NCBI GenBank assembly: GCA_036397455.1
Contig: DASWIX010000042.1
Coordinates: forward strand, 1-64,000
Source: JADFNB01 sp036397455
Lineage (GTDB): Bacteria > Gemmatimonadota > Gemmatimonadetes > Gemmatimonadales > GWC2-71-9
Length of the DNA: 64,000 nucleotides
Direction: 5' to 3'
Shown: one piece after another, positions 15,841 to 24,827 of the stretch
How the letters are laid out: every line of letters begins with the position of its first letter
Position numbering within the stretch: the stretch's first letter is position 1
Made by a program: the position numbers and the translations under genes
The notes under the pieces: model-generated
Seen by the model: the letters and a program-made list of their open reading frames with translations, nothing else
Databases searched by the model: none
What the model was told of the DNA's origin: nothing

Positions 15841-17226
15841 TCAGGGGAGCGGCGGCGTCCCCGTCCCCGGTGACCGATACACCGTTCCGTGCTTCATGAC
15901 GATGTCCAGGTCGCGGAGACGGCTCACGTGACGCAGCACATCGCCGCGCACCGCGATGATATCCGCGAACTTTCCTTCACTCACCGTGCCGACGTCATCC
16001 GCGACACCCATGGCGACCGCGGGCCAATAGGTCGCGCCGCGAATGGCCATCATGGGATCCACACCGAACGCATTGACCCAGACGTCGAGTTCCTGCCAGG
16101 TCGACTGACTGTGGAAGTTCCCCGGAATCCCCGAGTCGGTACCGATGAGCAGCACCACCCCGGCCTCGCGGAGCTGGGTGAACTTGCGTCGCAGCGTCGG
16201 GTGGCGCTGCGGGGTAATCTGGAAATACGGCAGGCGATCCCAATGCGCGAGCGACGCCGCGATGTCCGCCACGATGGGCTCGGGAAGTCCCAGGTGCCAG
16301 GACGGATCATCGAGCCATTCAGGATTGTCCCGGATGTACTGATAGTTGTACAGCGGACTGACCGTCGGCGTCCAGAACAGGGGCCTCATGTTGCCCTGCG
16401 CGGTCCGCTCGTGCAGCGCCTCGGTGATGTCGGCGGGGTATTCCGGGGCGGTCTGCAGTCCGGTATGCTCGAAGGCGTCCACGCCCGCGGCGAGTCCACG
16501 CCGGATTTCGTCCGGGCGGTGACTGTGCGCCACGACCGTCAGGCCATGCCGGTGCGCTTCGGTCACCACCGCCCGCACCTCGTCCATCGTCATTTGATCC
16601 TGGTCGATCAGCTTGATGACGTCCACGCCGGCATCGGCCAGGCGTTGCACCTTCGCGCGCGCGTCGGCGGGACCGTCGACGCCCCAGCGAAACTGCTCGG
16701 TGCCCGGATAAGGCGCGTGCTGGATGAACGGACCGGACACGTAGAGCGTGGGGCCGGCCAGGCGTCCCTGATTGACCGCGTCCCGCACCGCGAGGCTCGC
16801 GTCGAGGGGTCCACCCAGATCCCGCGCGCTCGTCACCCCCGCGAGCAGGAGCTGGTGTGCCGAGGCGGGCATGATCACGGACTCGAACACGGCTGGATAG
16901 GTCGAGTCCCAGTGCGCGTAGTCGGAGTGCCCGTTGATCATGAGATGCACGTGCATGTCCCACAGTCCGGGGAGCACGCTCATTCCCTCCGTCGAGATGA
17001 TCTGCGCGCCCGTGGGGATGGCGACCTCGCCAACCCGCCCCACGGTCACGATCCGGTCACCGCGAACGACGATGACGCTGTTGCGCACCGGTGCGCCGCC
17101 AAACCCATCGATCAGCGTCCCGCCGACCAGGGCTTTGACAGTGGCCTCGGTGGATTCCTGCGCCAAGACCGGCCCCGCCAGCATCAGCGAGACACTCAAG
17201 ACGACCGCGTGACGAACCGAAGGCAT
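15841..17226 (-). CDS. Secreted amidohydrolase (imidazolonepropionase/Xaa-Pro dipeptidase-like)
   Basis: A 461-residue metal-dependent hydrolase of the amidohydrolase superfamily (PF01979) with a cleavable signal peptide (ending GPVLAQ). The composite sandwich domain begins LVGGTLIDGFGGAPV. The metal site shows HxH in WDMHVHLM, a Lys in VDVIKLIDQ, His in VVAHSH and EHTG, and Asp in IGTDSG. Secreted members typically cleave dipeptides with a C-terminal Pro, Lys or Arg. The C-terminal part (GTVSEGKFADIIAVRGD) is typical. It is transcribed away from metH; the intervening region carries the metH riboswitch on the other strand. Confidence 0.88.
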   Translation of the reverse strand: MPSVRHAVVLSVSLMLAGPVLAQESTEATVKALVGGTLIDGFGGAPVRNSVIVVRGDRIVTVGRVGEVAIPTGAQIISTEGMSVLPGLWDMHVHLMINGHSDYAHWDSTYPAVFESVIMPASAHQLLLAGVTSARDLGGPLDASLAVRDAVNQGRLAGPTLYVSGPFIQHAPYPGTEQFRWGVDGPADARAKVQRLADAGVDVIKLIDQDQMTMDEVRAVVTEAHRHGLTVVAHSHRPDEIRRGLAAGVDAFEHTGLQTAPEYPADITEALHERTAQGNMRPLFWTPTVSPLYNYQYIRDNPEWLDDPSWHLGLPEPIVADIAASLAHWDRLPYFQITPQRHPTLRRKFTQLREAGVVLLIGTDSGIPGNFHSQSTWQELDVWVNAFGVDPMMAIRGATYWPAVAMGVADDVGTVSEGKFADIIAVRGDVLRHVSRLRDLDIVMKHGTVYRSPGTGTPPLP

Positions 17227-17363
17227 GGTGACTCCTGTGAGCGCGTGCGGTGCATTCTGGCGCGCCGACCGCCGCTCGTCCAGAGGCCTCGCAGCTCCGG
17301 GGCCCTGCCCGACACTTTCTTTCGGGGATGATCCGTGTATATTTGCGTGTTACACAATCGAAG

Positions 17364-17417
17364 TTCGTGGTGATTTGAGGCAGATTGCAGCCACGTTAAA
17401 CAAGTCGCTAAAAGGCC
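17364..17417 (+). ncRNA. SAM-II-type riboswitch aptamer in the metH leader
   Basis: The stretch has the SAM-II layout and core sequence. Stem P1 is CGTGG (17366-17370) with CCACG (17391-17395). Its loop begins TGATTTG and contains ATTGCAG. The 3' part has TTAAA after P1 and GCTAAAAGG (17407-17415). The loop GGC (17379-17381) can pair with GCC (17415-17417) for the pseudoknot; the metX SAM-II RNA I recall uses CC and GG at these places, so the pairing covaries. The class binds S-adenosylmethionine and lowers expression of methionine genes. Here it sits about 60 bases before metH. A TATATT at 17338-17343 could be the -10. Confidence 0.8.
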
Positions 17418-17421
17418 GGAC

Positions 17422-17450
17422 CCCGGGAGCCGGATAGGCGGCAACCCGGG
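17422..17450 (+). terminator. Possible attenuator hairpin between riboswitch and metH
   Basis: CCCGGG (17422-17427) pairs with CCCGGG (17445-17450). An inner stem GCC/GGC (17429-17431 with 17437-17439) caps it with a GGATA loop. It is followed by ATTCGTGTTTG, moderately T-rich. It lies 5 bases past the aptamer, so it may be the expression platform, acting by termination or by affecting access to the GGAGG (17463-17467) before metH. Confidence 0.4.
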
Positions 17451-17477
17451 ATTCGTGTTTGTGGAGGTGCCGGACGC

Positions 17478-20400
17478 ATGACGACGACAAGCCGTAACGC
17501 CTTACTCAAGGAGCTGTTGGCGCGCAGAATCCTCGTGCTGGACGGCGCGATGGGCACGATGATCCAGTCGTACCCGTTGGAGGAGTCCGACTTCCGCGGT
17601 GACCGTTTCGCGGATCACCCCACCGACCTGCGTGGGAACAACGATCTGCTGTCGCTGACGCGGCCCGACATCATTGCCGAGATTCACCACGCGTACCTCG
17701 CCGCCGGCGCGGACATTCTCGAGACGAATACATTCAACTCGACGGCCATCTCTCAGGCGGATTACCAGCTCGAGTCGATCGTCTACGAGTTGAACGCGGC
17801 CGCCGCGCGCCTGGCCCGGGCAACGGCGGACGAAGTCACCGCCCTCGATCCAGGCAAACCGCGGTTCGTGGCAGGCGTCCTCGGACCGACCAATCGCACC
17901 GCGTCCATTTCCCCCGACGTCAACGATCCCGGATATCGCGCGGTCACGTTCGAGCAACTCGCGGCGGCGTACCGCGACGCCACGGAGGGATTGCTGGACG
18001 GCGGCGCCGATCTGTTGTTGGTGGAGACGGTATTCGACACGCTCAATTGCAAGGCGGCGCTTTTCGCCGTGAGCGGCGTGCTGGAGGCACGCGGCCTGGA
18101 CACGCCGGTCATGGTGTCCGGCACGATCACCGACGCCAGTGGCCGCACGCTCTCCGGTCAGACGACGGAGGCGTTCTGGAACTCCGTCCGTCATGCGAAA
18201 CCGTTCAGCATCGGCCTCAACTGCGCCCTGGGCGCCCGCGAACTGCGCCCGTACCTGGAAGAACTCTCAACGGTGGCGGACGTGCCGGTGAGTTGCCATC
18301 CGAACGCCGGCCTCCCCAACGCGTTCGGCGGATACGATCAGACCGCCGGCGAGATGGCGTCGATCATCCGCGAATTCGCGGAATCCGGCTTCGTCAATCT
18401 GGTAGGAGGCTGCTGTGGCACGACGCCGGATCACATCGCCGCCGTGGCGGCGGCGGTGGCCGACTGTTCGCCCCGTTCGATCCCTTCCCTCGAGCCACGC
18501 TGCCGCCTGAGCGGGTTGGAGCCGCTCAACATCGGACCGGAATCCCTGTTCGTGAACGTCGGTGAGCGCACCAACGTCACGGGGTCTTCGCGATTTTCCA
18601 AGCTCATCCTCGCGGGTGACTACGAGGCGGCGCTGGCGGTCGCGCGGCAGCAGGTGGAAAACGGCGCGCAGGTCATCGACATCAATATGGACGAGGGGAT
18701 GCTCGACGCCCGTGCGGCCATGGTGAAGTTCCTGCGACTGCTCGCCGCCGAACCCGACATTACGCGCGTGCCGATCATGTTGGACTCGTCCCGCTGGGAG
18801 GTGCTGGAAGCGGGGCTCGCCGATCTGCAGGGGAAGGGGATCGTGAACTCGATCAGCCTCAAGGAAGGGGAAGACGAGTTCATCGCGCGGGCGCGTCTGG
18901 TTCGGCGGTATGGGGCGGCGGTCGTCGTCATGGCGTTCGACGAAAACGGCCAGGCCGACACGGTCGAGCGTAAGGTCGCCGTCTGCGCCCGCTCGTACGC
19001 GATCCTCACCGAGCGCGTCGGGTTCCCCGCGGAAGACATCATCTTCGATCCCAACATCTTCGCGGTCGCCACCGGCATCGAGGAACACAACCGCTACGCG
19101 ATCGCGTACATCGACGCGTGCCGGCGGATCAAACAAACGCTCCCGGGCGCTCTGGTAAGCGGCGGCGTGAGCAATTTATCGTTCTCCTTCCGCGGCGGCC
19201 ACGCGATCCGCGAAGCGATGCACTCGGCGTTTCTGTATCACGCCATCCAGGCCGGGATGGACATGGGTATCGTGAACGCCGGACAGCTCGCGGTCTATGC
19301 CGATATTCCCGAGGAGCTGCTCACCGCGGTCGAAGACGTCCTGTTCGACCGGCGGCCGGACGCGACCGAGCGCCTCACCGGCCTCGCCGATCGGTTCCAG
19401 GGACGAACGACCGGCGCAGGGGCCGATCTCACGTGGCGCGAGCAACCCGTCGCCGCGCGGCTCAGACACGCCCTCGTGGAGGGTATCGTCGAGTTCATCG
19501 AGCACGATACCGAGGAAGCGCGCGTCGCCGCCGACCGGCCGATCGACGTGATCGAAGGACCACTGATGGACGGCATGAACGTGGTCGGTGATCTGTTCGG
19601 TTCAGGGAAGATGTTCCTGCCGCAGGTCGTGAAGAGCGCCCGGGTTATGAAGAAAGCCGTGGCGTACCTCGTGCCGTTCATCGAAGCGTCGCAGGCAGGT
19701 CAGGAAATCGCGCGCGCGGGCCGCATCGTCCTCGCTACCGTCAAAGGTGACGTTCATGACATCGGCAAGAACATCGTGGGCGTGGTCCTGGGCTGCAACA
19801 ACTACGACGTGATCGACCTCGGCGTCATGGTCCCCGCGCAGAAAATCCTCGATACGGCCCGGGATCGGGAGGCGGACATCATCGGCCTCAGCGGCCTCAT
19901 TACGCCGTCGCTCGATGAAATGGTGCACGTCGCCAAGGAGATGACCCGTCAGGGGATGACGCAACCCCTTCTGATCGGGGGCGCAACCACGTCCAAAGTG
20001 CATACGGCGGTCAAGATCGCTCCCGCGTACCATGGAACGACCATCCACGTACTCGATGCGTCTCGCAGCGTGGGGGTCACGGCAAAGTTGTTGAGCCACG
20101 ATCTGCGCGGAGCATTCGGCGCCGAGGTAGCGGCCGACCAGGAGCGCCAGCGCGCGCAACACGCCGAGCGGCAGGCGAGCAAGACGATTCTGTCGTTGGA
20201 AGAGGCACGCCGGCGTCGACTCCAGTTGGACTGGGGCGCATATGTGCCGCCGGTGCCGTTGCGCCCCGAGATACAGGTCTTCGCGGACTATCCCCTGGAC
20301 GAACTTGCGTCGTTCATCGATTGGACACCGTTTTTCCGGACGTGGGAGATGGCGGGCACCTTCCCCAGGATTCTGGACGACGGCATCGTCGGCGCCGAGG

Positions 20401-21188
20401 CGCGATCGCTGTTCGCGGATGCCCGGGCGTTGCTCCGCCGCATCATCGATGAGCGGCTCCTCACGGCGCGCGGCGTCGTGGGCCTGTTTCCGGCTAATGC
20501 CGTCGGTGACGACATCGCGTTGTACGCATCGGAGGACCGGACCGAACGGCTCGCAACGATCCACACGCTGCGCCAACAGTTCGAAAAGGCGGCCGGACGG
20601 CCGAATCTGGCGTTGGCCGATTTCGTCGCACCGCGCGACGCGGATATCGCCGACTACGTCGGCGGCTTCGCGGTGTCGACGGGCTTCGGCCTGACCGAAC
20701 TCTGCGCCGAGTTCGAGCGTGATCACGACGACTATGCCAGCATCATGGCCAAGGCGCTGGCCGACCGCCTGGCCGAGGCGTTTGCAGAGCGAGTACATCA
20801 ACGGGTGCGGGTGGAATTCTGGGGCCACGCCCCGAAAGAATCCCTGAACAACGAAGCCCTCATCGCCGAGCAGTACACAGGCATCCGGCCGGCGCCCGGC
20901 TATCCGGCATGCCCGGAGCACAGTGGCAAACAGACCCTCTTCGATCTGCTCGACGTCGCGGGACGCACGGGCATCACGCTCACGGAGAGCTTTGCCATGT
21001 TGCCCACGGCGGCGGTGAGCGGGTGGTACTTCTCACATCCGGAGGCGTTCTACTTCGGCGTTGGCAAGATCGGGCGCGATCAGGTTGAAGACTATGCGAC
21101 ACGGCGTGGGATACCGCTGGAAGAGGCCGAGCGCCGGCTGGCGCCGACCCTGGCGTACGACCCCGAGCCGGTGAGCGCGTCGCCGTGA
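17478..21188 (+). CDS. metH: Cobalamin-dependent methionine synthase
   Basis: A 1236-residue, full-length MetH that methylates homocysteine using 5-methyltetrahydrofolate through B12. The domains in order are: homocysteine-binding (about 1-325, zinc Cys pair in VGGCCGTTPDHI near 310), folate-binding (about 345-620, starting FVNVGERTNVTGSSRF), B12 cap and B12-binding (about 640-880, with D758-V-H760-D-I-G763 supplying the lower-axial His), and the reactivation domain (about 920-1236, with RPAPGYPACPEHS for SAM binding). The ATG follows GGAGG by 10 bases. It is under the SAM-II riboswitch and overlaps the next gene by 4 bases. Confidence 0.98.
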   Translation: MTTTSRNALLKELLARRILVLDGAMGTMIQSYPLEESDFRGDRFADHPTDLRGNNDLLSLTRPDIIAEIHHAYLAAGADILETNTFNSTAISQADYQLESIVYELNAAAARLARATADEVTALDPGKPRFVAGVLGPTNRTASISPDVNDPGYRAVTFEQLAAAYRDATEGLLDGGADLLLVETVFDTLNCKAALFAVSGVLEARGLDTPVMVSGTITDASGRTLSGQTTEAFWNSVRHAKPFSIGLNCALGARELRPYLEELSTVADVPVSCHPNAGLPNAFGGYDQTAGEMASIIREFAESGFVNLVGGCCGTTPDHIAAVAAAVADCSPRSIPSLEPRCRLSGLEPLNIGPESLFVNVGERTNVTGSSRFSKLILAGDYEAALAVARQQVENGAQVIDINMDEGMLDARAAMVKFLRLLAAEPDITRVPIMLDSSRWEVLEAGLADLQGKGIVNSISLKEGEDEFIARARLVRRYGAAVVVMAFDENGQADTVERKVAVCARSYAILTERVGFPAEDIIFDPNIFAVATGIEEHNRYAIAYIDACRRIKQTLPGALVSGGVSNLSFSFRGGHAIREAMHSAFLYHAIQAGMDMGIVNAGQLAVYADIPEELLTAVEDVLFDRRPDATERLTGLADRFQGRTTGAGADLTWREQPVAARLRHALVEGIVEFIEHDTEEARVAADRPIDVIEGPLMDGMNVVGDLFGSGKMFLPQVVKSARVMKKAVAYLVPFIEASQAGQEIARAGRIVLATVKGDVHDIGKNIVGVVLGCNNYDVIDLGVMVPAQKILDTARDREADIIGLSGLITPSLDEMVHVAKEMTRQGMTQPLLIGGATTSKVHTAVKIAPAYHGTTIHVLDASRSVGVTAKLLSHDLRGAFGAEVAADQERQRAQHAERQASKTILSLEEARRRRLQLDWGAYVPPVPLRPEIQVFADYPLDELASFIDWTPFFRTWEMAGTFPRILDDGIVGAEARSLFADARALLRRIIDERLLTARGVVGLFPANAVGDDIALYASEDRTERLATIHTLRQQFEKAAGRPNLALADFVAPRDADIADYVGGFAVSTGFGLTELCAEFERDHDDYASIMAKALADRLAEAFAERVHQRVRVEFWGHAPKESLNNEALIAEQYTGIRPAPGYPACPEHSGKQTLFDLLDVAGRTGITLTESFAMLPTAAVSGWYFSHPEAFYFGVGKIGRDQVEDYATRRGIPLEEAERRLAPTLAYDPEPVSASP

Positions 21189-23020
21189 GACCCTCCCTCA
21201 CCGACCGGATCGCGTCCGACGACGTCTACGTGATCGATGGCGCCATGGGGACCGTGCTGTACGGCCGTGGGGTGTTCGTCAACGTATGCTATGACGAATT
21301 GAATCTGAGCCAGCCCGACCTGATTCGTTCCATCCACCGGGACTACCTCCACGCGGGCGCCCAGATTCTCGAGACCAATACCTTCGGTGCCAATCCCATC
21401 AAGCTCTCGAGTCACGGGCTCGACGGGTCGACCGAAGCCATCAACGAGCGCGCCGCCCGCATCGCGGCGGAAGCGGCCGGCCAGTCGGCCAATGTGCTCG
21501 GTGCCATCGGGCCACTCGGCCTTCGCCTCGAACCGTTCGGTCCGACGTCACGCGACGAGGCGCTTGCCTATTTCGGACGCCAGGTTGACGGCCTGCTCGC
21601 GGGAAACGTCGACGGCTTCATTCTCGAGACCTTCTCCGACCTCGACGAACTGCACGCCGCGTTTGACGCCGTGCGGGCGCGAACCGATCTGCCCGTGGTC
21701 GCGCAGGTGACTATCACAGGCGACGGGCGCACCTCGTATGGCACTGAAGTCGAGACCGTTGCCCGCGCGGTCACCGAGTGGGGGGCGGACGTGCTGGGCT
21801 TGAACTGCTCGGTCGGGCCCGCGGGGATGTTGGATGCCATCGAGCGCATGGCGCAGGCCACCACGTTACCCCTGTCGGCCCAGCCGAACGCCGGTATGCC
21901 GCGTACCGTGGGCGACCGCCAGATCTACCTGGCGAGCCCGGACTACATGGCGCGATATACGCGCCGCCTGATCGATGCCGGCGCCCGCTTCGTGGGGGGC
22001 TGCTGCGGCACGACGCCGGACCACATCAAGCGTCTCCGGGCCGAGGTCGCCACGACACAACCCCGCGCGAGCCACGGTAGCGTGCTTCGCGCCCAGGTGA
22101 GAGGGCCGGAGGGCATCGAGCCGGTGGCGCTCGAGGCGCGGTCGCGCTGGGGCGCCAAGCTCGTGGCGCGCGAATTCGTGCGCAGCGTCGAGCTACCGCC
22201 ACCCAAAGGTTGCGTGGCCGACGCGTTCATCGCGAGCTGTCGGCAGCTGGCGGGCGCGGGCATCGACGCGGTCAACCTGCTCGACGGACCGCGCGCGCAA
22301 GCGCGCATGGGATCGATCCCCCTCGCGGTGCTCGTCCTGCGCGAGGTGGGAATCGAGCCGATCGTGCACTATACCTGCCGCGACCGCAACATGCTCGGGA
22401 TGATGAGCGACCTGCTGGGCGCGGCCGCCCTCGGTATTCGCAACTTGCTGATCGTGACGGGCGACGCGCCGACGATGGGGCCGTATCCCGACGCGACGGC
22501 CGTGTTCGACATCGATAGCATCGGGCTCACCAACATGGTGCACCGGTTGAATCATGGTCACGCCCCGGGTGGCAGCGCGATCGGCGCGCCGACCCAGTAC
22601 GTCATCGGCGTCGCGGCCAACCCCGCCGCGGTCGATATCGCGCAGGAAACGCGCCGGTTCTACTGGAAGGTCGACGCCGGCGCCGACTTCACGGTGACCC
22701 AGCCGATCTTCGATCCGGACCAGTTGGAAGCGTTCCTGGAGCGCATTCACGATTTTCGCGTCCCGGTCATCGCGTCGCTGGCGCCGTTGGTCTCGTTGCG
22801 CGGGGCGGAGTTCATGGCGAACGAAGTGCCGGGCGTTTCCGTTCCACCGCATGTCATCGACCGGCTCCGGCGGGCCGAGGCGCAGGGCGAGGACGCGGTG
22901 CAGCGCGAGGGCATCGCCATCGCGCGCGAGACGCTCGAACGCCTCACGCCCATGGTCCAGGGCGTGCACGTCAGCGCGCCAAGCGGTCGTGTGCAGGTCG
23001 CGCTCGATGTGCTGCAATGA
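21185..23020 (+). CDS. Bifunctional homocysteine S-methyltransferase/5,10-methylenetetrahydrofolate reductase
   Basis: A 611-residue fusion. Residues 1 to about 290 are a homocysteine methyltransferase (DGAMGTVLYGRG, LETNTFGANPIKL, zinc Cys pair in FVGGCCGTTPDHI). Residues about 310-611 are a MetF-type reductase (VRSVELPPPKG, GIRNLLIVTGDAP, FTVTQPIFDPDQ). The same architecture is seen in Bacillus YitJ. The reductase would make the 5-methyl-THF used by MetH. The methyltransferase half, which lacks B12 and pterin domains, may use S-methylmethionine, SAM or folate-derived methyl groups. The start is GTG, overlapping the metH stop as GTGA, so it shares the riboswitch-controlled transcript. Confidence 0.95.
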   Translation: MRPSLTDRIASDDVYVIDGAMGTVLYGRGVFVNVCYDELNLSQPDLIRSIHRDYLHAGAQILETNTFGANPIKLSSHGLDGSTEAINERAARIAAEAAGQSANVLGAIGPLGLRLEPFGPTSRDEALAYFGRQVDGLLAGNVDGFILETFSDLDELHAAFDAVRARTDLPVVAQVTITGDGRTSYGTEVETVARAVTEWGADVLGLNCSVGPAGMLDAIERMAQATTLPLSAQPNAGMPRTVGDRQIYLASPDYMARYTRRLIDAGARFVGGCCGTTPDHIKRLRAEVATTQPRASHGSVLRAQVRGPEGIEPVALEARSRWGAKLVAREFVRSVELPPPKGCVADAFIASCRQLAGAGIDAVNLLDGPRAQARMGSIPLAVLVLREVGIEPIVHYTCRDRNMLGMMSDLLGAAALGIRNLLIVTGDAPTMGPYPDATAVFDIDSIGLTNMVHRLNHGHAPGGSAIGAPTQYVIGVAANPAAVDIAQETRRFYWKVDAGADFTVTQPIFDPDQLEAFLERIHDFRVPVIASLAPLVSLRGAEFMANEVPGVSVPPHVIDRLRRAEAQGEDAVQREGIAIARETLERLTPMVQGVHVSAPSGRVQVALDVLQ

Positions 23021-23026
23021 CCGTCG

Positions 23027-23899
23027 TCAGCGATCGACGGCCGCGAGGATCTCCCGGTACCGTCTGGCCGCGCCGCGGAACCCGAGATTGCTGACGTAGA
23101 CTTTCTCGATTCCCAGGTTACGCAAGGCGCGGATCGTGCGCGCGCAGATGGTGGCCGCGGAGAGCCCTGCCGCGAAGTCGCGCGTGATGGCCGCAACCGG
23201 CACCGGGAGAAACGCCGAGAGATGAGCGAGGGTAGCCGGGTTGGCGCTGCGATAGTAGAACACGCCGAACACGCCGGGCAACGTGACGCCCCGTGCACGC
23301 GTTTCGCGGACGAACGCCTCGATAGCCGGCAGATCGTGATGGGATACGATCTGGGTGAGGAAGAACTCACCGGTGAAGTCCGGCCGGAGAAGGAACTGCG
23401 CCTGCGTGGCGGCATCCCGATGCGGATTCGCCCAGCCGCCGAGGGCCAGCCCCGCGGCCCGATGCCGTATCAACTGCCGCAACTCGAACGCGTGGTCGAC
23501 GCAGCGCGGCGGCCCGACGGTGCGGTCACCTCCGAGCACCGTCAACGCCTGGTAGCCGAACGACGCCGCGCGGTCGGCGTACATCAGACAGTACGGCAAC
23601 GTGTGCTTGCAGGTCAGAAACGGCACGACCCTCGCCGGACTGATCTCCTGTGCCAGGTTCGTCGTCAGGTGCCGGAGGTTCTCCTCCTCCGAATCGCCGA
23701 CCGCGTTGTCGGTCAGGAACATCACGACGTCCTGTGCCGCCAACTGCCGCACTTCGTGTTGCATGTCGATCCACCGATCCATACTCTCATCGGACGAGAG
23801 CCCGGCACGTGGCGGTCGTAGCTCAACGGACACCAGTGGCTCCGGCGCGCGGAGCCGCGCAAGGAGATCGGTGGGGGGTGGGACAACGGGTCCGGCCAT
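23027..23899 (-). CDS. Methylenetetrahydrofolate reductase-like protein
   Basis: A 290-residue MetF-family barrel protein. Matching segments are LVSVELRPPRAGLS at the N-terminus, FLTCKHTLPYCLMYADRA, FGYQALTVLGGD (compare the FAD-binding GDxP loop) and FLLRPDFTGEFFLTQIVSHH. The GGDRTVGPPR loop differs from the usual GDxPxxG, so flavin or folate use may be changed. The start is the ATG at 23899; a TTG two codons earlier is also possible. It converges on the fused reductase gene with 6 bases between stops. It may be a specialised one-carbon enzyme rather than a second housekeeping MetF. Confidence 0.75.
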   Translation of the reverse strand: MAGPVVPPPTDLLARLRAPEPLVSVELRPPRAGLSSDESMDRWIDMQHEVRQLAAQDVVMFLTDNAVGDSEEENLRHLTTNLAQEISPARVVPFLTCKHTLPYCLMYADRAASFGYQALTVLGGDRTVGPPRCVDHAFELRQLIRHRAAGLALGGWANPHRDAATQAQFLLRPDFTGEFFLTQIVSHHDLPAIEAFVRETRARGVTLPGVFGVFYYRSANPATLAHLSAFLPVPVAAITRDFAAGLSAATICARTIRALRNLGIEKVYVSNLGFRGAARRYREILAAVDR

Positions 23900-23993
23900 C
23901 GGCAAGGGAAGCTACCGGGACGCGCCGCAGGCGTCTAGCGATTCACCCCCGGGGTTGCCGGCCCGGCCGGCGCAACGTACATCTCACTCGCCC

Positions 23994-24314
23994 ATGAAGC
24001 GACTCATCAAAGTACTCGTGTTCGCCACATTCGTGGTGGCCCTGCTCAGCGCCGGATCGTTCTTCGCCGTCCGCGCTTCCGTCGGGAAATTCCTCGGCTC
24101 CAAGCCGCCCGTGAGTGGACGGCAGCAGACCTTCGCGTTCAAGGGTGTCGAGGGACTCGCAGGAACGCCACGCGCCTGGGTATTTCGCTACACGAGCAAC
24201 CGGCTCGGCCTGAGATCGGTGGAAATCTACGTGTCACCCACCGGCACGATCCTCGGAACGCGCCCGAGCAACCTGGCGGCCCGTCTCGACCAGTACGAGC
24301 AGCGGGAGCCCTGA
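23994..24314 (+). CDS. Small membrane-anchored protein of unknown function
   Basis: A 106-residue protein with one N-terminal transmembrane or signal segment (LIKVLVFATFVVALLSAGSF). A short domain follows with QTFAFKGVEGLAGTPRAWVF, then RLGLRSVEIYVSPTGTILG. The second half looks like a beta-hairpin domain facing the periplasm. No ribosome binding site is obvious. No family recognised. Confidence 0.55.
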   Translation: MKRLIKVLVFATFVVALLSAGSFFAVRASVGKFLGSKPPVSGRQQTFAFKGVEGLAGTPRAWVFRYTSNRLGLRSVEIYVSPTGTILGTRPSNLAARLDQYEQREP

Positions 24315-24432
24315 GCCTCACCCCCCAAACCCGCACCACCCCCCTAGCGCTGGCGACTCTGCGTGCGCGACCGTGAGGGCGAGTGCGCCCGGCGGGATTG
24401 CTTCGCCGTGCCCCGATTACCAGCTTGGAACC

Positions 24433-24813
24433 ATGGATGGCCCGCATGCCCCGACGCCCCGGGCGGCGAACATCGGTCCGCGTGGCCGACAGGTCCGCCG
24501 CGCCTGGGGCGTGGCTGCGATCGTGTCCGGCGTCGCCGTCGCGATCGTACTGACCGTGGCGAGCGCGCCCCCGTTGTGGGGGATCGCCGTGTTTGTCCCC
24601 TGGTGGCTGGGCGTGCTCGGCTTCGAGGAGGCACGCACCCGGACCTGTGTCGCGCTGGCGGCGAGGGGAGCGCGCAACATGGACGGGCGGGAGGAACTCG
24701 TCACCCACAGCGCCGAGCGGTTCCTGCTCGCGCGGCAGGCACGGGCTGTTCGATGGCGCGCGACGGTCCTCGCCGCCATCGGTGCAGGCATCGTTGTCGG
24801 GGTCCTCGCGTGA
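24433..24813 (+). CDS. Two-helix membrane protein of unknown function
   Basis: A 126-residue protein with two hydrophobic segments near the middle (GVAAIVSGVAVAIVLTVA and LWGIAVFVPWWLGVLGF) and a third at the C-terminus (TVLAAIGAGIVVGVLA). Between them lies a soluble stretch with TCVALAARGARNMDGREELV. The start is uncertain: an ATG at 24433 gives the cleanest protein, but an in-frame start at 24373 is open. No family recognised. Confidence 0.5.
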   Translation: MDGPHAPTPRAANIGPRGRQVRRAWGVAAIVSGVAVAIVLTVASAPPLWGIAVFVPWWLGVLGFEEARTRTCVALAARGARNMDGREELVTHSAERFLLARQARAVRWRATVLAAIGAGIVVGVLA

Positions 24814-24827
24814 TTCGACCCGCGTTG

